A stretch of DNA of 64,000 bases from Sphingobacteriales bacterium (GCA_016708305.1 JADJGB010000002.1:124001-188000); one strand, 5' to 3'. Shown: positions 48,588 to 59,261, counted from the first letter of the stretch. Notes: generated by a model not told the origin, from the letters alone. Program-made: numbers and translations.

Positions 48588-50426
48588 ATGAAAAAATTAT
48601 TTTTCTTTTTTACCTTCATCATTTTTGTTATTGTTGTCAACTCACAAAACATCAACCTGTATCCTACTAATTGGTGGGTGGGCATGAAGTGGAACCAAGT
48701 ACAGATATTGGTGAGGGCAGCCGACCAAAACATATCCAACGAAAAGGTGTCTGTGAATTACCCCGGAATAACTTTAAAGAAGGTTTCAAAATTTGCTAAT
48801 TCGAATTATCTCGCGCTGGATTTACTAATTGCTGCAAATACCAAACCCGGTATTGCCAAAGTAAAAGTAGGTAATGAAACCATTGATTTCCCTTTGCAAA
48901 AAAGAAGAATAGGTAATGGCTCCCAATTTGCCAACGGAGCTACTTCTTCTGACCTCATTTACCTCATCATGCCCGACAGGTTTAGTAATGGCGATCCCTC
49001 AAACGACCGAATTGCAGGAATGAGAGACCAATCCTTGAATAGAGATACTGTTTTTAACCGTCATGGCGGCGATTTGAAAGGCATTCAGAGTCATCTGGAT
49101 TATTTGCATGATCTGGGTGTAACCGCTATCTGGCTGAACCCGGTAATCATCAATGATATGCCCGAAAGAACGGAGCATGGATATGCATTTACCGACCACT
49201 ACAAAATAGATCCACGTATTGGCGGTGAAAAAGCATATAAAGAGTTAGTTGATGCCGCACATGACAAAGGCATCAAAATGATTCAGGATGCGGTATATAA
49301 CCATGTGGGAACAGAGCATATTTTTTTTAAAGACCAGCCTGATAGCAGTTGGTTTCATCGCTGGCCGAAATTTACACAAACCAATTATAAGGATCAGGTG
49401 ATATTTGACCCTTCCTCCTCCAAAATTGATCAAGACATCATGGAGAAAGGCTGGTTTGTACCCTCAATGCCCGATTGGGACCAGAGTAACCCCTTTGTTC
49501 AAAATTTTTTGATTCAACATGCCTTATGGACAATGGAGGAATTTGGTATAGACGGATGGCGCATTGATACTTATGCTTATAATGATTTGGAGTTTATGAA
49601 CAGATGCAATAAAGCATTATATGACGAATATCCAAAAGTGAGCATATTTGGTGAAACCTGGGTGCATGGCGTACCTAATCAAAGCTTTTTTTGTCAGAAC
49701 AATTACAGCATCCCTTTTAAAAGCAATTTGCAGGCTACCACTGATTTTCAGACTCTTTTTTACGGCATTCAGGCTGCTGTTACCGAACCCTTTGGCTGGA
49801 CCGAGGGCGTAAACAAATTATACACCACATTAGCTCAGGATTTTGTTTATAAAGACCCGATGAGGCAGGTGATATTTTTGGACAATCATGATCTGAGCCG
49901 ATTTTACAGCATCGTAAAGGAAGATACCGCAAAGTATAAAACCGCTATTGCCTGGCTATTTACATCGCGCGGAATTCCTCAGCTTTATTATGGAAATGAA
50001 ATATTGATGGCCGGCACTACCTATCCGAGCGATGGATATGTAAGGCAGGACTTTCCCGGAGGTTGGTCGGGCGACAAATACAATAGGTTTAATAAAGAAG
50101 GCAGAACAAATAAGGAAAATGCTGTTTTTGATTATATCAGAAAATTAGCACAATTCCGAAAAAACTCCTCAGCCATAAAAACGGGAAAAATGATGCAGTT
50201 CTATCCTATTGACGGGGTGTATGTTTATTTCAGATACGATAAAAATCAAACGATTTTATGTGCAATGAATACCAATGCAAAGCCGGCTACAATAGACCTG
50301 GCAAGATTTAAGGAAATCGTACAAAATCACGAAAACGGAAAAGACGTTACCAACGACCGTGTTATTACTTTAAAGGAATCTTTGACATTAAATCCAATGA
50401 GCAATCTGATGCTGGAACTACAATAA
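48588..50426 (+). CDS. GH13 alpha-amylase family enzyme, cyclomaltodextrinase/neopullulanase-like, exported
   Basis: Alpha-glucan hydrolase of 612 residues with a signal peptide (MKKLFFFFTFIIFVIVVNSQ), so it acts in the periplasm like SusA. An N-terminal beta-sandwich of the cyclomaltodextrinase N type (NLYPTNWWVGMKWNQVQILV) precedes the barrel. Catalytic regions are visible: DAVYNHVG (region I), GWRIDTYAYN with the nucleophile Asp (region II), IFGETWVHG with the acid Glu (region III) and FLDNHDLSRF with the transition-state Asp (region IV). A short beta C-domain ends the chain. It overlaps the convergent GLPGLI gene by 9 bp at the stop. Breaks maltodextrins or cyclodextrins for the SLC45-like carrier. 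Confidence 0.9.
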   Translation: MKKLFFFFTFIIFVIVVNSQNINLYPTNWWVGMKWNQVQILVRAADQNISNEKVSVNYPGITLKKVSKFANSNYLALDLLIAANTKPGIAKVKVGNETIDFPLQKRRIGNGSQFANGATSSDLIYLIMPDRFSNGDPSNDRIAGMRDQSLNRDTVFNRHGGDLKGIQSHLDYLHDLGVTAIWLNPVIINDMPERTEHGYAFTDHYKIDPRIGGEKAYKELVDAAHDKGIKMIQDAVYNHVGTEHIFFKDQPDSSWFHRWPKFTQTNYKDQVIFDPSSSKIDQDIMEKGWFVPSMPDWDQSNPFVQNFLIQHALWTMEEFGIDGWRIDTYAYNDLEFMNRCNKALYDEYPKVSIFGETWVHGVPNQSFFCQNNYSIPFKSNLQATTDFQTLFYGIQAAVTEPFGWTEGVNKLYTTLAQDFVYKDPMRQVIFLDNHDLSRFYSIVKEDTAKYKTAIAWLFTSRGIPQLYYGNEILMAGTTYPSDGYVRQDFPGGWSGDKYNRFNKEGRTNKENAVFDYIRKLAQFRKNSSAIKTGKMMQFYPIDGVYVYFRYDKNQTILCAMNTNAKPATIDLARFKEIVQNHENGKDVTNDRVITLKESLTLNPMSNLMLELQ

Positions 50427-51158
50427 AATTTGCCAAAGCATCTGATCTATCCAGCTTTTACTGTCACTCCCCCATGATTTAGCTAAATCGCGTACAGCCT
50501 TTTGTATTTCAGCTATTGTTTTCTTTTTCCCTTTTGTCGGCGATTTCAAAGCGTTCAAGTCAGGTGGTGCCGCTTTTATTCCGGTTGCTATCCAACTGGC
50601 ATAAAGCCGGGGTATGGTAACACCCATTATCATTCCCGGCAAACCATGTAAACCCATCGGGCCGCCGCTAATATTTACCTCATCTGTATAATAGGCAAAA
50701 ACATAAACACTGTCAAACAATATGGTTTGTGCCAACCGACAATTAAATCCCGCAATCACTCGCTGGTCCTCAGGATGAATTTTCCAACTGATATTTTTTA
50801 AATCACCCGAAATAAGGGTATATCCATCCAATGATAACAATTTTGTAAAAGTGTTATTTTTATAATCGCTGAACCAAACATTCTCATCTTCATCATTGCC
50901 AAAAGAAAAAGTGCGTTTATTACTCCCCTTTCTACTGAACTTATAAAGCGCTTTATTGTCCCCGAACTCCAAATTATAGTAATTAGTACTAAACTGATCA
51001 ATTCTGTCCTTAAAACGCTCGAACCACTCATTGCCTTCGTTCTGTCTGTGAACATTTACTTTTACCTCGTACTCAATAGAACCGGTATTCAAAAATTGTT
51101 GAGCATGGATAAAAGTCGATGCCAAACCCAGTGTTATTAAAAAAATACTTTTCTTCAT
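50418..51158 (-). CDS. GLPGLI-family secreted protein
   Basis: Secreted protein of 246 residues from ATG at 51158, which gives a signal peptide (MKKSIFLITLGLASTFIHAQ); a longer frame from 51200 overlaps the upstream receptor gene and is unlikely. The family motif is seen as MGLHGLPGMIMGV near residue 170, after the conserved AGFNCRLAQTILF segment. GLPGLI proteins are of unknown function and commonly sit directly downstream of an outer-membrane beta-barrel/TonB receptor gene, as here. The two genes are 10 bp apart, so they were probably one operon; the receptor has since been disrupted by an ISL3 insertion. Confidence 0.88.
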   Translation of the reverse strand: MKKSIFLITLGLASTFIHAQQFLNTGSIEYEVKVNVHRQNEGNEWFERFKDRIDQFSTNYYNLEFGDNKALYKFSRKGSNKRTFSFGNDEDENVWFSDYKNNTFTKLLSLDGYTLISGDLKNISWKIHPEDQRVIAGFNCRLAQTILFDSVYVFAYYTDEVNISGGPMGLHGLPGMIMGVTIPRLYASWIATGIKAAPPDLNALKSPTKGKKKTIAEIQKAVRDLAKSWGSDSKSWIDQMLWQILL

Positions 51159-51729
51159 GGCTAAAATTTTATTTTTCATTTGTTGCTGATGTATTCCCAT
51201 TATTCATTTTATTGAAGTTCCAGATAAAGCCTAACAAAAAGTGGCGGCGCAGTACCGAATTATAGGTTTCGGTAAAGCTGGAACTGCCAAAGTTCCGGCT
51301 ATACCCATTTTTCTGATTCAGAATATCATTCGCAGTAAACTTGATGATAAACTGGTCCTTCGCCATTCTCTTTTGCACATCCATATTCCAGAAAATAAAA
51401 TTATTGTCCGCAGGGAATCGTTTATCTTTTTGCCTGAACTCGCCAAAAACATTATTATTGATTTCAAAATTTTTGGGCAAATAAATGGTGCCGCTAAAGT
51501 CAAAACCGGCTGACCAGTATCTGGCATTTGCAATTTTATTTACGGAGGCTTCTGCTATGTTGTAGCCAAAATTAGGATTAAGGCTGATCCTGTATTTCTT
51601 TTCCACATCTCTCCCAATATTTACACGAATACTATAACTGCTGTTTTTAGTGTTGTTTTTGAATGAATTGCCTTTGTTATCACCAATAAAGTCCGCAAAG
51701 CTACTAAAGTTAATATTGGGGCTGAATCC

Positions 51730-51737
51730 CAAATCAA
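51730..51737. repeat. Left copy of the ISL3 target-site duplication
   Basis: CAAATCAA immediately outside the left end of the ISL3 element, identical to 53182-53189. Confidence 0.92.
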
Positions 51738-53181
51738 GGCTAATTCTTTTGAGGTGCTATGCAAAATAGCCCGCTATTCGATACATAAAAAAATCACGGT
51801 CTCTGATGCCAAAATTATTTGCTAAAAATCGTTGGATTTTTCCATTCATATTTTCGGCTTTGGCATTGGTTTGTCCTTCTTTAAAATAGTTGACGATATC
51901 ATCCTGATGTTTTTCTATCATTTTTCTTACTCCTCTGAAAGCTGCTATTTTTGATTGATTGACTTCATCGCACCAGTTGTAAAGTTCTTGTTCTATTTTG
52001 TCCATTGATTTGCCGATGTTTTTTCCTGATACCACAACCTCAGTTTTTGGGTGATCCGGTAGGCTGTTTCTAATATTGGGAAACGGTAAAATAGTTGTTG
52101 CATGATTTCAGTTCATCTTCCTCCCATTCATCTTGCATTTTGAAAAGAATATAGCGGCTGCGCTCAATAGTTCAATATAGCGCCAGTGTGTTTGTTGTTC
52201 ATCCGTATCAGCTTTTACAAGAATTGTTTCCTGATTAATATATTGGGTTTTGAGTTGTTTGCGTACCTGTTGCAGCGCATCTAAGAGATGTTTGATGACA
52301 TGGAACTTGTCTATCACTAACTGTGTATTGGGAAAAATGTCTTTGCATAGTTTTTTATAGGAAGGACTCATGTCACAGCTGACCGATTTTACTTCCTCTA
52401 ATACTTGCGACAGGTAGTGTTCCATTACTTGTTTGAGTTCTTCCGGCTTCATGGTTTGTGCCAGTAAAGCTATTTTCCCTGATTGGGCATTGGTCATAAT
52501 GGTATACATTTTTTTGCCTATTTGCTTTTCATCAATGGTCATGTGGCTGCCAAAATTTTCTGCTTTTGCTATGGGTACCGGCTTTTCTTTTGTTACCTCC
52601 CCACTGCTCTTATCTATTACTTGTATCTTTTTTTCTCCCCAGTTTCCGGCTGCAATATCTTTTCGGTAATCGCTTATCTCTTCTTTGTACCAATAATGTA
52701 CTGTTTTGGGTTTTAGACCAAACATAAAAGCCACGCAACTTATGTTTACAGGGTGTTGCTCTATTCTATATTTTAAAAAGCCCGCCATGTCAGGGGTTAA
52801 TTTGGCCGAATCCTCGGTAATCACATACTCGTTGCTAAAATGCTCATCTGTACCGGAGCGTTTCCAACGCCTTCGTTTCATTACCAGATAGACCGGCTTA
52901 GTGGAAAATCCATGGCTGAGTATCGTTATCGGATTGCAAAAACCATCCAACACTACATCTGAAAACCCTTTAAGATTTGTGGGAATATGCTCCTGCTTTT
53001 CCCATAATATAATTTGCCATTCTTTGTGGAGTTCTTTTACCTCCGCAATATCAAAAAAGCCTAATAAATCACGCGGCACCATCATCCGGCTTAATTCAAA
53101 TAATACATTTGATTCTACTTGTTTTTTCTTTTGTCCCATAACCATAAAGATAATAATAGCACCTCAAAAAAAGAATTAGCC
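51738..53181 (-). mobile_element. ISL3-family insertion sequence, 1444 bp, with target duplication
   Basis: Ends are inverted repeats beginning GGCTAATTC (left, 51738) and ending GAATTAGCC (right, 53181), extending inward through GAGGTGCTAT/ATAGCACCTC with a three-base length difference in a T run. Flanked by the 8-bp direct repeat CAAATCAA, the size typical of ISL3 elements. The repeat is unmutated and the interrupted host gene rejoins precisely, so the insertion is recent. One leftward transposase fills it. Confidence 0.93.
51757..53145 (-). pseudogene. ISL3-family transposase, frame interrupted in the C-terminal third
   Basis: Begins MVMGQKKKQVESNVLFELSR; an extended N-terminal region is followed by the DDE core: FGSHMTIDEKQIGKKMYTI (first Asp), SVSCDMSPSYKKLCKDIF and PNTQLVIDKFHVIKHLLDAL (second Asp), and TNAKAENMNGKIQRFLANN (Glu) near the end, closing at RDFFMYRIAGYFA. 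The long frame (345 codons) covers the first two catalytic residues. Near 52155 the frame changes, continuing YILFKMQDEWEEDELK, and again near 52035, so two or more indels separate the Glu from the rest. If those are sequence errors the element could be active. Stop codon lies inside the left terminal repeat. Confidence 0.88.
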
Positions 53182-53189
53182 CAAATCAA
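53182..53189. repeat. Right copy of the ISL3 target-site duplication
   Basis: CAAATCAA immediately outside the right end of the ISL3 element, identical to 51730-51737. Confidence 0.92.
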
Positions 53190-55306
53190 TATTCGCCCTT
53201 TTCAACTTTCTGCTGTACCACATAAAAAAGCTGAAATTATTCACTCCGTTTGTATTTACGGTTTGTGTTGTTCTTACGGCATCTTTAATCATGTTTAGTG
53301 CTGCAAACGAATTTTGCGTAAATCCTCCATTAATTCCTACCATAACAAACCTTTCTGTAAACATTTTCCAGGATCCATAACTCAGGTCAAATCTGTGTGA
53401 GAATGACGGCTTCAGGTCGGATTACCGATATAAATATTCAGTGGGTCGGTATTCACTTTTATAGGTTGCAACTGATCCAGACTGGGAGCTGATGAATTTC
53501 CATTATAATTAAACCGAATATTTTCCTGTGGCTTAATGGTATAATTAAAACTGGCTTTTGGATAATAATTAGTAAACGAATAATCCCTTTTAGTATTTAA
53601 TGTTTTATTCAATTGTTCATAATTGGTAAATGCAGCATTTCCTCCAAATGAGAAATTAATTTTCTTCTTAGTGTATCTGAAACTCAGTCCAGGTGAGTTG
53701 GCCAGATCGTTAAACTCATAATCATTGCTCAAGGAGTCAATCCTTTTATCATATCCGGTTGGCGATTTTGCCAATATATCTCTGTTGTTTATCCGCTTAT
53801 TGTAATTAAACCCATAATTTATCTCCATATAGACATCTTTCATAAGCGGTTCGGTATAAGCGATTCTGGTATTGAAACTATTATTTTCATTATCAATCAG
53901 ATTACGCTGATCTATAATATTGGCACTATCAACTACGTTATTTTTGAAAAGTCAATTTTTGAATATAGCAATCCGTCGCTATTGCTTTTACTGTTATTAA
54001 AGGAAGTATTCACAGAAAAAGTGCGGAACTCTTTTTTAAACTTATGCATCCACAGCAGATTTGCATTATACGCAGATTGATTCATGTCATTATTACTTTT
54101 CCTGCTGTTCTTGTTTATCAAATTATTGTTTCTATCATTTATGTTTTCGGCATAATAGTTCGAATTCGATTTCGTAAAATTAAGATTACCGCTTGTAGTC
54201 AGTTTTAAGGTGTTCATCGAATCCAGCTTTGACTCAAAAGTAAAGTTAACCGAATGTTTTTGAGAGCTATTGAAATTATCCACTATCGAATTCATGGTCC
54301 ATGAAGAATCCGGTGTGTAGTTTTTTGAGAATGTTTTTGTATTACCCGGAGCATCTATTCTCGTAAATTTATATCCGGCATTTACCGAATTTTTATTATC
54401 TGTTCCAAATTTGGTATTATAATGAAGACCTGCATTGTAATTGGTAGGTTTTTATCTTCTTTTAATTTCAGATTTACAGTGCGGTCTCTCACGCCGTCAT
54501 CTATACCGGTAAATGTGGCCTGGTCGGTTTTTCGATCATATACCTGCACCTCATGCACCACATCGGCACGCAGATTTTTGGTGGCAATGCCGGGATCGCT
54601 GCAAAAAATTCTTCACCATCCACCAATACCTTTTTTACATTCTGTCCCTGTGCAGTAATTTTTCCCGACCGATCCACCTGAAATCCCGGTAGTTTTCTCA
54701 ACAATTCTTCCACGTTTGCGCCTTCTGCCACTTTAAAACTGTCCGCAGTAAAAACGGTGGTATCCCCTTTCAAGTAAATAGCTCTGTTGCCTTTCACTAC
54801 CACTTCTTCCAGCATTTTTATCTTTGAAAACAAATGAATAATTCCCAAATTAGAAATTTCGTCTTTAAACACCTTTACGCTATCAATAAAATCGGCAAAA
54901 TAAGGATGAGTAATCATCAGTAAATATGTCTGTGTGCTATCCGGTGTTTTTATTTCAAAAGCCCCGTCTTTGGCAGCTCTGGTATAGTTTACCAACGTAG
55001 AATCATTTTTATTCAAAAGCACGATTACGGAGTTTTGCAAATTTTTATGTTCCGCAGAGTCTGCCAACGTCCCCTTTATTCCTGTGCTTTGTGCCAACAA
55101 AAAACAGTTGGCAAGAACAAATAAAAAAGGATTAAAATCAATTTTTTCATTCCGGTTTTCTTTTTAATCAGTTTTTTTGTAATCAAAATCTTTAATTTCA
55201 TACACAAGCAAAACAATCGTCCACAAATGTATGACCGAAATCTTCAATTACGAATTTGTCGTAATAATATTTTGTTAAATAATGATTAACTTGCCTCATA
55301 AAAAAA

Positions 55307-57273
55307 ATGATTATGCCTAATAAATACAAAGAAATTCAGGAAAAATTTACAAGTGAAAATTTTATAGACACCTCCAAGCCGGTTTGGAATTATTCATTAC
55401 TTACTGACGAGGATATCCGCAACTTTCAAAACGGCACAAACTACAATTTATACGTAAAATTTGGATCTCACTCCATACAGGTCAATGGCGTTTGGGGAAT
55501 GTATTTCTGCGTGTGGGCTCCCAATGCCACTTTTGTTTTTGTTACCGGAAATTTTAATGATTGGGACAAGGTTTCGCATCCGCTTACACCTCGTTGGGAT
55601 CGAAGCGGTATCTGGGAAGGGTTTATTCCAAACTTCAATCTTGGCGAATTATACAAATACCACATTGTGGGTTATCAAAACAGGGTTACCGAAAAAGGAG
55701 ATCCATTTGCAAACTTTTGGGAGCTAAAACCGCTCACCTCCTCTATCACCTGGGATATGCATTACGACTGGGAGGATGATGACTGGATGAAAAACAGAAA
55801 TAAAAACAATGCGCTAAATGCCCCCTGGAGTATTTATGAAGTACATTTGGGGAGCTGGCAACGCCCGGATGCCTTCAACGAACATAAATACAATACCTAC
55901 GACCAGATAAGAGAACGCCTGGTGCCCTACGTAAAGGAAATGGGTTTTACCCACGTAGAATTTATGCCGCTTACCGAACATCCTTATGATGGAAGCTGGG
56001 GCTATCAGACAACAGGATATTTTGCCACCACATCCAGATTTGGCGATCCACAGGGCCTTATGCGGCTGATTGACGCTTTCCATCAGGAAGGTATTGGCGT
56101 TATTCTGGACTGGGTTCCATCTCATTATCCTTACGACTCGCACGGGCTTTATATGTTTGACGGCACCCATACCTACGAATATGCTGACATGCGCAAAGGA
56201 TTTCACCCCGACTGGAACAGCTATGTTTTTAATTACAAAAGAGGTGAAGTAAAATCTTTCTTAATCAGTAGCGCCCGTTTCTGGTTCGAGCGTTACCATA
56301 TTGATGGCATAAGGGTAGATGCAGTAAGCTCTATGCTGAAACTGAATTACTCCAGAAAAGAAGGTGAATGGGAGCCCAATGAGCATGGCGGAGACGGCAA
56401 TCTGGAAGCTATTCACTTCATAAAAGACCTGAATGAAATGATTTATCGCGACTTTCCAGACGTGCAATCCATTGCAGAAGAAGCAACAGACTGGCCAGGC
56501 GTGTCAAGGCCCACCTTTAGCGACGGATTAGGGTTTGGCATGAAATGGATGATGGGCTGGATGCATGATACACTGGATTATTTTAAGCGTGATCCGGTTT
56601 ATCGCAAGTATCATCAGAACGATTTTACATTTAGTATGATGTACTACTATGACGAAAATTTTATGCTGCCCATCAGCCATGATGAGGTAGTGCATGGAAA
56701 AAGCCCGCTATTGTTTAAAATGCGGGTGATCTATGGCAAAATTTGCCAATCTCAGGTTATTTTTACTTACATGTGGACACACCTGACGGCAAACTTCTGT
56801 TTATGGGAGGCGAATTCGGACAAACTTCCGAATGGAACTATCAATCAGAATTGGATTGGTTTTTACTTAAACACGACAGCCACGCAGGCGCACAAACCTG
56901 CCTGAAGGCTTTAAACAAAATTTTGAAAGAAGAACCCGCCATGCACGAAAAGCAATTTATCCAGGGCGGTTTCGAATGGGTGGACCTCAATCACCGTGAT
57001 GAATGCGTAATTGTTTATAAAAGAAAAGCCGAAAAGCCTGAGGATGATTTACTGATAATTTTGAATATGATGCCTGATGTGCACCACGACTGGGTTATAG
57101 AGGTTCATGACAAAGAATATACTCAGGAATTATTCAATTCAGACCTCAAAGAATATGACTGCACGGGGGATGTATTCAATAAAGACATTCGCACAGAGTG
57201 TGTTGACAAAGAATCAAAAAAATATAAGATTACCATCAACCTTCCGCCACTCGCCGGATTGATTTTGAAATAG
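55307..57273 (+). CDS. glgB: 1,4-alpha-glucan branching enzyme GlgB, cluster of four one-base deletions
   Basis: GH13 branching enzyme of about 656 residues that introduces alpha-1,6 branches into glycogen. A carbohydrate-binding N-domain (YFCVWAPNATFVFVTGNFND, WDKVSHPL) precedes the barrel; catalytic regions are VILDWVPSHY (region I), GIRVDAVSSMLKLNY with the nucleophile (II), SIAEEATDWPG with the acid (III) and LPISHDEVVHGK (IV). Between 56722 and 56785 the frame is lost; four added bases restore KMPGDLWQKFANLRLFFTYM and WTHPDGKLLFMGGEFGQ. The C-domain ends LPPLAGLILK. It is 17 kb from glgAC and stands alone, ahead of a bidirectional terminator. Confidence 0.92.
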
Positions 57274-57277
57274 ACTT

Positions 57278-57307
57278 AAAAGCCTGTAGTTTTTGCTACA
57301 GGCTTTT
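57278..57307. terminator. Bidirectional terminator between glgB and the thioesterase gene
   Basis: AAAAGCCTGTAG (57278-57289) pairs with CTACAGGCTTTT (57296-57307), loop TTTTTG. A and T tracts on the two sides serve the convergent genes. Confidence 0.9.
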
Positions 57308-57314
57308 TTAATCA

Positions 57315-57839
57315 TCAAATATCTTCATTAAGGCTTACAAACAACTCTTTCAATTCGGTAGCATCACCTGGTTTCATCTTACCACCCAGAATAAGGCGCA
57401 TTTGCCTACGCTGCATGGCGCCGTCAAAAAGCTTTTTGTCCAATTCGGTTTCAGGTGTAATCTCAGACACTTTTACGGGTTTCATATCACAATCTAACCC
57501 CACAAAAGTATAATAGGCCACATTGCTCACATATTTTTTTTGTTCTATTAAATCTTCACCCCAAACCTTCAGATAAATTTCCATTGAGGAATTAAATGCT
57601 CTGGTCACTTTTGCTTCTATATGAACCAGATTCCCCAATTTTATCGGGCTCACAAATGCCAAATTATCCACTGAGGCAGTAACCACCCTTTTATTGGAAT
57701 GTTTTTGAGCAGCCATTCCTGCGGCAATATCCATCCAGTACATCAGCCGACCACCCATCAGATTCCCAAACAGGTTCGTATCGTTGGGCAATACCAACTC
57801 GGTCATTATCGTCAAACTATCATCAGGTTTCTTTGTCAT
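57315..57839 (-). CDS. Acyl-CoA thioesterase, hotdog fold (YciA/BACH-like)
   Basis: Cytoplasmic hotdog-fold enzyme of 174 residues that hydrolyses acyl-CoA thioesters. The family segment TNLFGNLMGGRLMYWMDIAA at residues 21-40 contains the conserved Asn, Gly and Asp; VDNLAFVSPIKLGNLVHIEA forms the next strands and helix. The C-terminus has a short helical extension rich in Met, Arg and Lys. Substrate length is not shown. It is convergent with glgB and shares its terminator. Confidence 0.85.
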   Translation of the reverse strand: MTKKPDDSLTIMTELVLPNDTNLFGNLMGGRLMYWMDIAAGMAAQKHSNKRVVTASVDNLAFVSPIKLGNLVHIEAKVTRAFNSSMEIYLKVWGEDLIEQKKYVSNVAYYTFVGLDCDMKPVKVSEITPETELDKKLFDGAMQRRQMRLILGGKMKPGDATELKELFVSLNEDI

Positions 57840-57925
57840 TTCTCTGAATTTTTACAAATGTAAAATAACTTGGTTGGTTCAAATGAATATTTTGTGAAGT
57901 TAACTTTTCAAACAAATTTGTACCG

Positions 57926-57933
57926 TAAATTTG
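57926..57933 (+). promoter_or_regulatory. Bacteroidota -7 box for proline dehydrogenase
   Basis: TAAATTTG fits TAnnTTTG and lies 23 bp before the start at 57956. A -33 partner at the right distance is not clear. Confidence 0.5.
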
Positions 57934-57955
57934 CATAAACAATCCATTTCATTTT

Positions 57956-59185
57956 ATGAATAACGATACAGCCATTTCATTCGATAATACCGAGTTTGCT
58001 TTTCAATACAAAAGCGACAAAGAACTCAAATTAGCAAATCTTCTTTTTTCCTCAATGGGAATACCACTTTTGGCAAAGATGGGTACCCGTGTAACTCCCT
58101 GGGCTATAAAATCAGGCTTACCGATAAAAGACCTGATAAAAAGAACCATTTTCAAGCAATTTTCCGGAGGAGAAACACTGGAAGATACCGCCACGCTTGC
58201 CCAACATTTGGGCAAATACAATGTTGGTATTATACTCGATTATGCAGTGGAAGGAGGCGATGAATCCGAAGCAGAATACGATAAAGCGGCAGAACAATTC
58301 ATCAAAGTAATCCACTATGCTGCTACTCAGCCTAACATTCCATTTATGAGCGTAAAGGTTACGGGGCTTTCAAGAGAATCACTGCTCCAAAAATTGGATG
58401 AAAGCATGAAAAATGCAGATGGCAGCCTGATTAAAAGATATGAAAAAGCATTAACACAACTAACCCACGAAGAAAAACAAGAATGGGACAGAGTTAAAGA
58501 AAGACTTACACGGATTTGCAAACAGGCTGAAGAAAAAAATGTGGGAATGATGATTGATGCCGAAGAAACCTGGATTACCGACCCAGTGGATGCGCTTGTC
58601 ACATTAATGATGGATGCTTTCAACAAAGAAAAACCCATCAGTTACAATACTGCCCAAATGTACCGCCACGATAGGCTTCAGTTTGTAAAAGACTGTTATG
58701 AAGCAGCAGTAGAAAGAGGATTTATTTTTGCAATCAAACTGGTTAGGGGCGCTTATATGGAGAAGGAGAGATTAAGAGCAGAAGAGCACAACTATCCATC
58801 GCCTATTCAGCCCAGCAAAGAAGCTACCGATACTGATTTTAATGAAGCCGTTAAATTCTGCATCAGTCATCTGGACAGAATCGCCGTGAACATTTCATCG
58901 CATAATGAAAAGAGCAATCTGATAGCAGTCGAACAACTTCGGGAAAATAATATCCCTTTGAATCATCCTCATGTAAGTTTCAGCCAGTTGTTTGGGATGA
59001 GCGATAACATCACCTTCAACTTAGCCAATGCAGGCTGTAATATTTGTAAATATTTACCTTTTGGTCCGGTCAAAGAAGTAATTCCCTACCTTATGCGCAG
59101 GGCACAGGAAAATACATCCGTAAAAGGACAAACCGGTCGTGAAATTGGTTTGATTAAAAAAGAAATAAAAAGAAGAGGGTTGTAG
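57956..59185 (+). CDS. Proline dehydrogenase
   Basis: Monofunctional FAD-linked PRODH of 409 residues that oxidises proline to pyrroline-5-carboxylate at the membrane. Seen: VGIILDYAVEGGDE early in the barrel, IPFMSVKVTGLSRE, MMIDAEETWITDPVDAL, AIKLVRGAYMEKERLRAEE (conserved Arg and Tyr), and the flavin/substrate region AVNISSHNEKSN, then FGPVKEVIPYLMRRAQEN with the paired arginines that bind the carboxylate. The start at 57956 has a -7 box 23 bp upstream. It is monocistronic as far as can be seen; the partner dehydrogenase is not in the window. Frame intact. Confidence 0.92.
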   Translation: MNNDTAISFDNTEFAFQYKSDKELKLANLLFSSMGIPLLAKMGTRVTPWAIKSGLPIKDLIKRTIFKQFSGGETLEDTATLAQHLGKYNVGIILDYAVEGGDESEAEYDKAAEQFIKVIHYAATQPNIPFMSVKVTGLSRESLLQKLDESMKNADGSLIKRYEKALTQLTHEEKQEWDRVKERLTRICKQAEEKNVGMMIDAEETWITDPVDALVTLMMDAFNKEKPISYNTAQMYRHDRLQFVKDCYEAAVERGFIFAIKLVRGAYMEKERLRAEEHNYPSPIQPSKEATDTDFNEAVKFCISHLDRIAVNISSHNEKSNLIAVEQLRENNIPLNHPHVSFSQLFGMSDNITFNLANAGCNICKYLPFGPVKEVIPYLMRRAQENTSVKGQTGREIGLIKKEIKRRGL

Positions 59186-59261
59186 CAAAGCCTGATGGCT
59201 ACCTCCGGCAAATCACGAGTCAAATTAATTCATTTATATTTTATTGTAAAAAAACAATTCA

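Larger units (their letters stand above)
51169..55150 (-). pseudogene. Outer-membrane beta-barrel (TonB-receptor-like) gene interrupted by an ISL3 element
   Basis: Carboxypeptidase-regulatory-like domain, plug and OMP_b-brl_3-type barrel, about 850 residues when repaired. The start ATG at 55150 gives MKKLILILFYLFLPTVF. Then come SVIVLLNKNDSTLVNYTRAA, the EEVVVKGNRAIYLKGDTTVF plug entry, LRKLPGFQVDRSGKITAQ and KKVLVDGEEFF. Barrel strands follow in pieces across several frames. The IS at 51738-53181 splits RKLKRANIDLG from FSPNINFSSFADFIGD; excising it with one copy of the 8-bp repeat rejoins them exactly. Additional single-base indels occur near 55095, 54590, 54425, 53935, 53850 and 53410. The cargo is unknown. 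Its partner is the GLPGLI gene downstream. Confidence 0.88.
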
